Position numbers and translations under genes: made by a program | Assembly (NCBI RefSeq): GCF_036669915.1 | Contig: NC_089312.1 | Span: forward strand, 30,723,830-30,787,829 | Source: Pocillopora verrucosa | Lineage: Eukaryota > Cnidaria > Anthozoa > Scleractinia > Pocilloporidae | Length of the DNA: 64,000 nucleotides | Direction of reading: 5' to 3' | Notes under the pieces: model-generated | The model's input: the letters and a program-made list of their open reading frames with translations, nothing else | Databases searched by the model: none | What the model was told of the DNA's origin: nothing | Shown: positions 1-10,757 of the stretch, piece by piece | Layout: every line of letters starts with the position of its first letter | Position numbering within the stretch: the stretch's first letter is position 1

Positions 1-182
1 TGTTATTGGCTGTAAGACTCAAGCGGCGTAGGTCAGTCGTGATTGGTCGGTTTCGATCCGTTCGTGAAGTTAGGTCATTCTGTTCGGTTTGTTTGTAGTG
101 TTAATGTCGTGAATAAGTCATTTACTCCACTATCACATGATTCCCCCCCCCCCCCGGGTTCAAACCATTTACTGCATTTACT
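1..182. other. Unassigned sequence left of the microsatellite
   Basis: No gene, RNA or known repeat is recognised here. The only visible feature is a run of C at about 142-155, directly before the TAG repeat begins. Confidence 0.5.
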
Positions 183-220
183 GTGACAGTAGCAGTAATA
201 GCAGTAGTAGCAGTAATAGC

Positions 221-251
<31 letters not shown>

Positions 252-681
252 ATAGTAACAATAATATTAGTAGTATTAGTATTTAGTAATAGTAGCATTA
301 ATAGTAGAAATAGTAGTGGTAGTATAAGTTGTACTAGTAGTAGTAGTGTGGTAGTAGTAGTCGTAGTATTAGTAGTAGCAGTAGTTGTAATAATAATAGT
401 AGAAGTAGTAGTAGTAGTGGTAGTAGTAGTAGTCGTCGTCGTGGTAGTAGTAGTAATAGTAGTAGTAGTAATAGTAGTAGTAGTAATAGTAGTAGTAGTA
501 ATAGTAGTAGTAGTAGTAATAGTAGTAGTAGTAGTAATAGTAGTAGTAGTAGTTATAGTAGTAGTAGTAGTAATAGTAGTAGTAGTAGTAATAGTAGTAG
601 TAGTAGTAGTAATAGTAGTAGTAGTAGTAATAGTAGTAGTAGTAGTTATAGTAGAAGTAGTAGTAATAGTAGTAGTAGTAA

Positions 682-712
<31 letters not shown>

Positions 713-1336
713 TGTAATAATAATAGTAGAAGTAGTAGTAGTAGTAGTAGTAGTAATAGTAGTAGTAGTAATAGTAGTAGTAGTAGTAGTAGTAGTAGCA
801 GTAGTTGTAATAATAATAGTAGAAGTAGTAGTAGTAGTGGTAGTAGTAGTCGTCGTCGTCGTCGTGGTAGTAGTAGTAATAGTAGTAGTAGTAGTAGTAA
901 TAGTAGTAGTAATAGTAGTAGTAGTAGTAGTAATAGTAGTAGTAGTAGTAGTAGTAGTAGCAGTAGTTGTAATAATAATAGTAGAAGTAGTAGTAGTAGT
1001 GGTAGTAGTAGTCGTCGTCGTCGTCGTGGTAGTAGTAGTAATAGTAGTAGTAGTAGTAGTAATAGTAGTAGTAATAGTAGAAGTAGTAGTAATAATAGTA
1101 GTAGTGGTATTAGTAGTAGTAATAGTAACAATGATATTAGTAGCAGCAGTAGTAGCAGTAGTAGCAATAGTAGAAGTGGTAGTTGTAGTATTAGTAGTAG
1201 CAGTAGTAGCAGTAGTAATAGTAGTAGTTGTATCAGATGTACTAATAGTAATATTAGTAGTAGTAGTAATACTAGTAGTAGCATTAGTAGTAGCAATAGT
1301 AGCAGTAGTAGTCGTAGTAGTAGTTGTAGTAGTAGT

Positions 1337-1401
<65 letters not shown>

Positions 1402-1484
1402 TAGTAGTAGAAGTCGTAGAATTAGCAGTAGTAGTAGTAGTAATAGTACTAGTGGTGATCGTTTTAGTAGGAGTAGTAGTATGA
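183..1484. repeat. Long TAG/AGT trinucleotide microsatellite with CAG block
   Basis: About 1.3 kb made almost entirely of the triplet TAG/AGT, interrupted by TAA, CGT and GAA triplets. A pure AGC/CAG block lies at about 1337-1385. A recognisable interrupted segment containing GTTGTAATAATAATAGTAGAAG recurs near 384, 711, 804 and 966, so part of the array grew by duplication of longer units. Because the period is three, several frames stay open for hundreds of codons on both strands (poly-Val/Ile and poly-Leu). These are not genes. It lies about 150 bp beyond the stop codon of astacin gene A. Confidence 0.95.
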
Positions 1485-1634
1485 TTTTATTGAGATGATG
1501 CTGCGTTATTGGTAACTATTGACGTCTGCATAAAGTTAAGTTAAAATGCATGAGAAGTGATGGCAAAAATTCATAACTATCAAGCTGTTTTTGATATAAA
1601 CTTTGACTAAAATACCACTTGATACCTCACCATC

Positions 1635-4184
1635 TTATTTTTTGTTGCACTTGTATAACATGTTCATCTGTTTCCTATCCAGCGTGCTAAGATGTCTCCG
1701 CTGACCGATTTTTACTCCACTTTGCTTCGGCTCAATAGTAACTTTCCATGGAGGCCAGGCCAATTCACGCTTACCGTAATGCATTATGGAACTGTAGTCG
1801 TACGGGATTCCCAGACTGTCGATTACATGATGACTATATTTGTAGAAGTTGCTTTCACTACCTAGGATATGATATGAAGCCAGAATAAGATGAATTGACC
1901 CTTGACAGAATCGTAGATGATCCCAAATAAGCAGGGCTTTCCCCTTAATGGTGTTATAATGCTGTTTGTTTTACTCCTTTTTTTCTTATCATGCCATATA
2001 TTACGCGAAAACGTCTCATAATCTGCTGTTAGAGTTCGAGATCACGCTCTTACGTTTCGGTGAACATGAAAGTATAGAAATAAAGGCGGAAACGTGTTTA
2101 AAATCGTTGGAAAAAGCACAGTTTGACTTGTAGAAAAGATTGTAGAGGAAATCTAAAAGTGATTCGTGATAAACAGAGTACCGTTGGGAAACTGCAGCTG
2201 GCAAAACAATCTTCAATTTAGCTATCCGGAGGTTTGAAATTTCTGTTTTCGCAATCTCCTATCAACCTTATCCTATATAATTTGAATTCAATTTTTTTTT
2301 TTTACCGGAATAGTGGCGCGGTCTACATCGTACCATGAAATCACCAATTAGCATGCACTTGACGACATACAGAGAAGCAACAGCACTTAACAAACCAATG
2401 ATATCATTAAGTCGGTCTCACCCTTTTGAATGTTATCCCAGTAAATAGTCACATACTTGTCACGATCAGGTCTACTTTGCTCGTGGTACATTCCTGAGAC
2501 AAAAATGGAAAACATGATTTACATTTATGGCCATGGTATTGGCTTTTCATTCTTTTAGTCTTCAATAAATGGCTTGATTTATGAATGGATGGATGATTGA
2601 GCTGACTATCAAACCAAAGAAATTGAGTGAACCGAGAAACGGATGGATGGATAAATAGGTGAAGACGTGGATAGATGGATGGATGGTAAACTTCCCCTTT
2701 GGTATTCACGGCAGAAAAAAATTGCCAAAATTAATTAGATTACCAAGAGCATGTCCAATCTCATGAACGGCTATGCCATGTGTGATGCAGCCAAAACCGA
2801 GTGAGATTTGTTGTTTTCCTCCCACACGACCAATTCCTCGTGAATAACATCTGACAAAAAGACAATTGGTATACCATGTAAAAGACATGAGATGTACGAG
2901 AGTCAAAGTCGTGAACTGTCCTAACTAGCCTCATCACTTCTTTTGCGGCAGTGTTAGAACTAATAGAATAACAAAATATTATAATTAAGTCTATATGTAG
3001 TTCACTGATTCCCTAACTCAGCCAATCAATCCCTAATTTTGATCTTTCCATGAAATCTGAAAATTTCTTACCCTTTTCCCACAAAGAACTCAATGTAGTC
3101 CTTTTCGTATCTTCTTTCTTTAAAACGAATGCAAGTAAACTCTTCCCATTCTCGTATTGCGCTGTGGATTATTGCTCTCCTTATTGGTCTGACTGGAATA
3201 AAAAAAAGGATACTGGTCTAAAGGACGTTTTTGCTTGATAGTGCAATGAGTGCATATGCAGTTGTGAAGTTGAACTGAAAATCTACGAAGCCCTCCATTG
3301 TCAACTGGAATGTTGATAGTGCAGGGAAATGATAAAAATTAAAGAAAATAGATCTTTATTTAATAGAATAGAAGAGCAATCATGCATTCAAGCATTGGCA
3401 CAGTTTCGGCGAATTAAGGAGCCATAGAAAATTCAGTTTCTGCCTACTGCTTTCTGTGACTGTGTGACTAATAGCCATAATTTCAACAATCAATTTAAAT
3501 GATTTCAGAATAAGTTCGTAGAGATTAAAGAAAATTTACTGCAAAACATTTCAGATCAGTGGAATAAAAGCTAAAAGGGAAGAGAGTAGCGCACAGCGCA
3601 ATTGCACTCACTCGTACTAATAGTGTAATAAACGATTCCTCTTGGCCACAGCCTGTCTTTGTAACTCGATAGCCCTCGAGCACCAATGGCACCATTAGGA
3701 CCAAGGCCGTGTTTGACAGCCTCCATCTCCTTTTTAGTAAGCAGTATATCACCTTCAAAAAATTCATACTGGTCAGAGGCACCTAAAAGGGAAAAAAAGG
3801 TTGTGTTAAAACCTTGCGTTCCTAAAAAATGACGAAGTTCAGCTATTACTTATAAACCTAACATCAAAGTTTAATATATTGCTAGGACAAAGTAAAACTG
3901 TCTGTAGCTGGAAATATAGTTTATACGAGGTAAAAGCCTCCAACATCAACAGAACATCAAGGATTGATCGTTCGATTCGCTTAACCTTCACATCACCCCT
4001 TAAACTATGAGAAGCACGAGGAGAAAATCAAATGATGATAGCTGTTTACGATTATGGGAATAGCTGAAGCTGCAGTTAAATCGAATGTAATTATATTTTT
4101 CAGAGAATCATACGTACCTCTTCTTGTTATATCATGCCCCAGTGAGGAAGCTAGCAATAGAAACGTCAGGCACACGAACAACAT
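1635..4184 (-). CDS. Small secreted astacin-type zinc metalloprotease, copy A
   Basis: Six minus-strand exons: 4184-4118, 3782-3612, 3192-3072, 2850-2744, 2493-2422, 1861-1635. All junctions are GT-AG and the joined frame gives 254 aa. Residues 1-16 are a signal peptide. A short propart ends in a dibasic RR site (21-22). FEGD at 31-34 matches the aspartate switch that keeps astacins latent. The zinc site is [15 protein letters not shown] with ligands H149, H153 and H159 and catalytic E150. SIMHY carries Met206 (Met-turn) and Tyr208. Four cysteines fit the two disulfides of the astacin fold. There is no EGF, CUB, MAM or ShK domain, so it is a minimal protease, presumably secreted; digestive, developmental and nematocyst or venom roles are all known for cnidarian astacins, and the sequence does not decide. 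An upstream in-frame ATG (4214) lies too close to the TATA box at 4234-4227, so 4184 is preferred. The usual Phe after the zinc-site Gly is Met here. Confidence 0.93.
2569..2686. repeat. GGAT/ATGG-rich degenerate microsatellite in astacin A intron 4
   Basis: Several runs of GGATGGAT lie within the intron between the HEIGH exon and the HEQSR exon of gene A. The same intron of gene B (6842-7111) has a similar, more decayed GGATGG-rich tract. Confidence 0.6.
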
Positions 4185-4226
4185 TTTGATGTTAACACAA
4201 AACTGAACAACCATCCTAAAAATTTT

Positions 4227-4234
4227 ATTTTATA
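4227..4234 (-). promoter_or_regulatory. TATA box of astacin gene A
   Basis: TATAAAAT on the minus strand. Transcription about 30 bp downstream would start near 4204, after the ATG at 4214 and before the ATG at 4184. This makes the second Met, which begins the hydrophobic signal sequence, the likely start. Confidence 0.55.
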
Positions 4235-5978
4235 GCAGGAGATTTCAGGGATCCCTTTGCCTTTTAATTGAATAAATCCAGCTAAACAAACCTTACTTCG
4301 CTCTCTAGGCAGGTGTGAAACCATTCGGTATGAAAATTTAATTGAGATCAACAGCTAGTTAAGTTTCACATCTTGACGAGAATTGTCGCCTCTCCAAGTC
4401 GCTGCCAGCTGATCAAACGATGTCGATGAAAACGGCTAAAAGGTCATTAGCACCTGAGGTATCAAATTCCTCTAAAAAAAAGTCATTATTTGATTAATAG
4501 AACAGCTACTGTAATGTTACTGCCTTCTGATTTCTACGCAAGATTAAACCATAAAGCAATTACTTTTAGGAAATAAATATTGCAAATTTCACTCTAAATT
4601 GACCAAACGGAGAGTCTGCGATTTTTTATATTGACTCATTTCTTAGCCGGATATGATGACGTGATTTTCTTTTGTCTCAAGCGTCTTTTCTCCTTTTCTT
4701 TAGTAAACGTTACTGCCCGAAAAAAAAAAATTTTCATTCCGCTCTCCATTCATTTTATAATTAAAGCGGTATTTTATCTTTCACCATGGACGAGGAATAC
4801 CACGATCCAGGATATATTTATCACGATTTTATTTATCAAGCTTTAACCCATTGGTCATCCTTTCACTTTGCTTATATGCACTCCATTGTAATAAACTTTG
4901 AAAAGTGCCGACAAAACAGTTTGATAAATTTTGATACACATCCAACCTAAGACATTATTCATACTTTAGGGAACGATGTAGGTCGAGGATTATTCTACTT
5001 GTTTTCCTCCGTAAAAAGATAAGACTGGAATGTTTCTCAGACATGCAAGTGTTCCTGAAATACGCGGGTAATGTCCTCTTGATCGATCTCTTCTGAGAAA
5101 GTATTATTGCCTACGGATTACCCTCATTTTAGATCTTCAGTTAAAAAGTTCTTGCTTCATAAAAAAAAATACCGGCATTGCTAAATTGATTTTTTTTTTT
5201 GAAAACTTTAATTGGACTAACCAGGAGGAAAAGAACCCTATAAATTGTACTTGTGTGAGATGTATTTCTCAGAGATACGACGCAGAGTAAGGAATGGTAA
5301 ATTCAAGTTATTTGGACGACTTCCCTTTTATGAAAAGAAAAGTATTTGGAGAAAATATTTCTCGTCGAACTTAAAATACATTTGCTCCACAAAAAAACAT
5401 TTATTTCTTTTATTTCAGCATATAAAGCTGCAAATGGATTATAGAGAAGGCAATCAAACAACTAGTGAACCGCAACCAGTTGATTTTAAAGAGCTTTATT
5501 GATGTTCATCTTAAACCACTAACTTATCACAATTATTATCTTAATCACCATCATGGATCCAGCCCTTGGATATGGTGGCCTAGCAAATGAAATAAAGTTA
5601 TTTACGTCAATGCGTAATTCATATCAATAGAGAAAAGGTACAGCAGAAATTATGCTTGTTACTTATCAACGCTCAGATTTCATCATGAAGGGTTCTTATC
5701 CCCTACATAACAAACCTTAATGAAACGGTCTTACAGAAAAGCTATCTTTCTTATTTTCTTGTGAAGACTTGCTGACTAAATACGTTAAAAGTTAAATGAA
5801 ACTTCTGAAAATAAGGAATGCAAAAGAACAAGAGATTACATAATCTTTCGATAAGTATTAATGATAAACTTCACATTGGGTGAAGAAATAAGATAGAAAC
5901 ATGCCCAGACCCTCAAAATCATTTTCATAGATGTTTTTGAAAATTAGCATATTTAATATCACTTTTTGCCTTACCATC
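4235..5978. other. Intergenic region between astacin genes A and B
   Basis: This 1.7 kb separates the promoter of gene A from the stop codon of gene B. Only short chance frames rich in Phe and Lys are seen. A polypyrimidine-AG at about 5417-5420, an open stretch of about 80 bp and an AATAAA near 5590 resemble a terminal exon by chance, but the peptide matches nothing I recognise. No repeat or RNA is recognised. Confidence 0.5.
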
Positions 5979-8646
5979 TTATTTTTTATTGCAGTTGTAA
6001 AGCTTGTTCATCTGTTTCCTATCCAGCGAGCTAAGATGTCTCCGCTGACCGATTTTTGCTCCTCTTTGCTTCGGCTCAATGGTAACTTTCCATGGAGGCC
6101 AAGCAAAATCACGCTTGCCATAATGCATTATGGAATTGTAGTCATATGGGGATCCCAAACTGTCGATACTGTAGCTATATTTGTTAAAGTTGTGTGCTTG
6201 GCCTAAAATAACAGGATCAGATTGAGTTCTTCATAAGAGAAAAACTTTCCAGATATCTAATAACTGAACCCACAGGCTATCATCTGCTTAATCGAAACTA
6301 TAACAAAGTATAAAATGGTTGTGCATTAATAGGAAAGTGACCGTCAAATTCTGTCTGAAATCATACTCGTGATTAACAATCGGACTCTCACTTTGCTATC
6401 GTCCGATTGTGTTTATCATTCGCGTTATTAAAGACTCACTCAGTACTACTACTATTATTAAGCGAAATCACTGCGACTGTAGGGGAACTCGAAGAGTCAT
6501 TGTTGAATTTGTGCTGTTTTAGCAAACTAGTTGAGCCTCGAGACTCTTTCCTCATTTTTTTCAGCATTAATGTTCATTAGCTATTTTAGTACTGGATTAG
6601 TAAAAATTACAGTTAAAGTTGGTTCACGGCCACCGCAAAGCCACTTTTTGCATTGAAGGCGACGTTTTCAAGTCAACTTTGCTGTGACCTTTTAATTTTT
6701 ACGATATGTCGCTCATGATCTGCGGCACTTGCATGAATCTTGATTACGATAACATAAAGCAGACCATACCCTTTTCAATATTATCCCAGTGAATAGTCAC
6801 ATACTTGTCACGATCAGGTCTACTTTGCTCGTGGTACATTCCTGCAACCATAGTTAGCCATATATAAGTATATTTATCAGCACTTAAAGTGTAAACTTCC
6901 TGCGGGAAAACCAATCCATGGATGAATTGAGGAGGCAATGAATGGTTAGGTTCAAGAGGATGGACGAAGAAATGGCCAAAGAAATGGGAAGATGAATAAA
7001 TGAATGGATTGATGGATGGGTGTAAAAATCAATTAAAATAGTGGCTGAGAGGAAGGCTTGAATAAGGAAGGTCAATTTGCAATAAAACATTGCCGCTCTG
7101 AATTAGATTACCGAGAGCATGTCCAATCTCATGAACGGCTATCCCATGTGTGATGCAGCCAAAACCCAGTGAGATTTTTTGTTTCCCTCCCAAACGACCA
7201 ACGCCTGTTGAGTAACATCTGAAAAGAGAGGGTAGGAAATATTTGATACGAAAACCATAAACTTTGTCATATTACAGTGGTTACATTTCCAATAGTTGGT
7301 GTCGCCTTTTAATATTGATAATATTTTGGTAATATTGGTAAAGGGATCCCCTTATTCATCCTACTGTTTGCATACCAGCTAAAACTTAAGATATGGTTAG
7401 CGTACATCGTGCGCACTTTCATAAAGTCCGTCAATCCGTCATAGTTATTAATTATAATCCCAGTTATACATTCGGGCTGATCCAAGGGCAAAAAGCTTAA
7501 AGAAACGTGTCTATATATGCTCAATAACTGCCATACTACTGATTTAAGAAGGAAATCTCTAAAATTCTTACCCTTTTCCGACAAAGAACTCAATGTAGTC
7601 CCTTTCGTATCTTCTTTCTTTAAAACGAATGCAAGTAAATTCTTCCCATTCTCTTATTGCGCTGTGAATAATTGCTCTCCTTATTGGCCTGACTGAAATG
7701 AAAAACATTCAGAGAATTTTCTATTTTAATTGTATTATTCTGTCAGTTTGCGCTAGTGGAATTAATGTATGTTGAATAATTCCCTGAGGTGACCGTCATC
7801 ATTCGTTATCGGAGGCGCCCTCTAGTATGAACATACATGTTATGAAAAGAGACAAATATTGAGAGAAAAAAATTCCCTTGATTCAGTCTTGAGAAAGCAT
7901 CAGTACCTGTCAGAATATGGAAATGAAAGAAGAAAATGGTTATGCAGTGTGATAAAATTCCACTTACTAGTATCGATGGTGTAATAAACGATTCCTCTCG
8001 GCCACAGCCTATAATTGCTGTTCGATAATCCGCGAGAGCTAAGACCGCCATTGGGGCCAAAGCCTTTCTTTACTGCTTCCATCTGTTCTTTTGTGAGCAG
8101 TATGTCGCCTTCGAACATTTCATACTGATCGGAGGCATCTGAAGTAAAGAAATGAGGAGAGGCCTGGAAACCATTGACTTCAACAAAAATTTACGCGTGT
8201 ACACTATAGTATTCCATCGACTAAAGAACTTAACTCAAGATTTTGGTAAGATGAAGTTGAAACTATTTGAAGCAATAAATTTTTTTTAATATATGATAAG
8301 GACAGGCTGTCACATGAACACGATATTGTTAAGATCTAGAAAAGGTGTAAGATATCCTGTGTAATTCAAAGAAAGATGGCTTCAGGATAGTCCATTGCAA
8401 AATTCATTTGTCTTCACCAAGAGAAAACGTCTAACGTAGGAAATGTGGAATAGAACTTAGTATGGCATAACTTTCACAGTAACACTTTACATGTGTGATG
8501 ATCTTCCACTTAAACTCAGGGAAAACACAGGGAAGCACTCTTAGGCATATAAGACAACCCTACTTACCTCTTTTTTTTACAGAGTACTCTAAGTCTTGTG
8601 CCAATGAAGAAGCAGCAAAGAGCAAAGTAAGATGCACGAGCAACAT
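5979..8646 (-). CDS. Small secreted astacin-type zinc metalloprotease, copy B
   Basis: Six minus-strand exons: 8646-8568, 8138-7968, 7692-7572, 7218-7112, 6841-6770, 6202-5979. They give 257 aa with the same phases as copies A and C. Signal peptide about 1-16, basic KKR at 24-26 ending the propart, FEGD aspartate switch 35-38, zinc site HEIGH 153-157 plus H163, and Met-turn SIMHY with Met209 and Tyr211. The four astacin-fold cysteines are present. It is most like copy A: the HEQSR exon and the exon coding REWEEFTC differ from A at only a few, mostly synonymous, positions while the introns differ strongly. Like A it has GMYHE where most astacins have GF(x)HE. The first possible ATG (8670) is only about 20 bp from the TATA box, so the ATG at 8646 is preferred; it also makes the length match copies A and C. 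Function beyond secreted endopeptidase is not determined. Confidence 0.93.
6905..7022. repeat. Decayed GGATG-rich tract in astacin B intron 4
   Basis: Repeated ATGAATGG, GGATGGA and AATGAATGGATTGATGGATGG segments occupy the same intron as the GGAT microsatellite of gene A. This suggests that the repeat predates the A/B duplication. Confidence 0.5.
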
Positions 8647-8680
8647 ATTGATGCAGGGTGAAGAGTCCATCCTGACTGCT

Positions 8681-8690
8681 TCTTTTTATA
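8681..8690 (-). promoter_or_regulatory. TATA box of astacin gene B
   Basis: TATAAAAAGA on the minus strand, starting 44 bp before the ATG at 8646 and only 20 bp before an in-frame ATG at 8670. The normal 25-31 bp spacing to the start site puts transcription at about 8660, which would leave the 8670 ATG out of the message. Confidence 0.6.
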
Positions 8691-10757
8691 GTCGTCGATT
8701 ACTTTTCTTGTTAATTAGGTACATCCAGCTAACTAAATTTTCTTTTTTCCGCAGTGCAGGTGTCGAATGATTGAGCACGAACTTTTAATTGAGGTAAACA
8801 GCTAGTTCAACTTCACGGCCCGATCAAAATTGTGGCGTCCTTTGAGAATTTATGAGCCGCTGTCAGTTGATCAAACGAAGGAGACATGAATGGATGAGAA
8901 AGGTCATTTGCACCTAAAGTACTAAATAAGTTGTTCTAGATCTCTGAATTCAAACAAATTTCTTTGCTCATTTGGCTAGAATATATTAGATCTATTTCTC
9001 TCGTTAAAATGTCATATCAAAACATAATAAAACAAACCTTGTTTGACTGAAAGATATGAATTTAAAAATTATTTATGAATTGAGCCGTGAGATTGACAAA
9101 ATCGCCGAAATTATTGAGGATGTCCAGAAGAAATAGAGAAATAATCTCTTCCTATAAAAAGTTTTGCAATTTCCGAATTGGAGGTTTTATTTCCTTTCCT
9201 TGGAGAAATTTTCAACTGCTCTATCTTAGCAAGGTGCAAAAGTGGGATCGGTGCAAATTGGTCTCCATCGATCGCTTAAAAGAGTAATTGTTTTGCGAAA
9301 AATCTAGAAAGAAATGGCGAGTTAAACCTAGCTGAAAATTGAGAAAAATGTTGAATTAACGTAAAGATTTGAAAGAGATGAAAATAAAATTTCTGAAGAA
9401 TCTTGAATACATATATTTAAATCAAATTAAGTGTTAAGCTAACTGAATAGGTTAACACCTTTAGAAGAAGAGCGGCTGGATTTATACAGTTGAGGTCACA
9501 TATCTTTCATTTGGCAAAGGTTAATTAATGTTTCACTGGAATATGCACATATGATTACTTATAAAATATAAATTTCATCCGTACTTTTCAGCATGAAAAG
9601 GTGGAGGAAAAAAAGGATCTCTTTATAGACTTTCGACGCCGCCAGTTGAACAAACGATACATACGTTTATGTGCGCAAAAACCGTTTATTCCAAATGACC
9701 GTGGTAAAGTGCTGACTCTTTTTCAACAAATATTTTTGTTCGACTGTAAAAATTATATTGCTACTCTTGCGACACTATGTCACATTAGAAAATTGCCACC
9801 GAAAATTGGACAAGAGAAACTTTAAAAGTAAGCCACTAGTGTTGCAGCTATCATCCGTTTCTAAGTTGTTTCAGCTAAGTTTGGTCTCCTGGGTTAAAAT
9901 GGTAACACGTAAAGTCATAAAAAATGATACTCTTGCGATGTATTAGGTGACAATGATGGTAAGTGCGCATCGCAACCACCAAATGTCAAAATTTCCATGG
10001 AATTCTGCTATGAATACAAACATGAGCCAACAACTAGGAACAAAATTAGATGTTTGGCGTTTGCAATTTCAAGGTAGATTGGTGTCACATGAGGAAAAAT
10101 TTGGTACGTCAGCATCCCTCGACTCTCGCATGGCCGGGTCTGATTTTCTGTTAACTGTTTTATAATTGAGATTTTGAAAAGACTTCTTGTGGAACTAAAA
10201 CCTGTGGTTATCGTTTATATTTCCATCCACCTCTCACTGGACCATGATCCAATGCTTCTACCTACAACGAAAACAGTGCATGCTCAGTTCAAAGGAAATT
10301 TTGTAGTTTGGTTTAAGACAGATCGTGGAACGAATTCTTTACTGATGATACGATGATTTTGGCAACTTTTTTCTACACGCCTTCTTTTTAAGACTAGATA
10401 TGACAATCATTTTCACCATCAGTGCATATCGGATAACATAGGACAAAGATTTTGTGAGTTTTGGCTTTCCGGTCGGGATTGCAAATAGATTAGCAGGGAG
10501 CTAGCACATAAGTGCACCGTTGTATTTTGTGCGCGGTCACTCAGCCCACTAAATAATGTGAGTTGTAACAAGACAGTCATATTATGAAAACGAGGGTTTT
10601 ACAATCAGCAAATGAATGAAGTTTCGGGGTCATAATGTGTTGGATATATATTTGAAATGGGGGAAGCAGGGGTGAAATAAACTGACTTTTTCAACGAGTT
10701 ACAAAAACGCTTTTCCAAAGCAGCAATAGGATATTCTTTGCTACCTTCCAATAAGTT
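8691..10757. other. Intergenic region between astacin genes B and C
   Basis: This 2.1 kb holds no recognised gene. One stretch at 9946-10072 on the plus strand could be an internal exon: it starts after TTAG, stays open for about 42 codons with three cysteines, and is followed by a GT. No partner exons were found, so it is not annotated as a gene. Confidence 0.45.

Noticed and set aside
183..1484. 433-codon plus-strand frame and 216-codon minus-strand frame
   Set aside because: Both are translations of a trinucleotide microsatellite (poly-Val/Ile and poly-Leu) with no gene structure.
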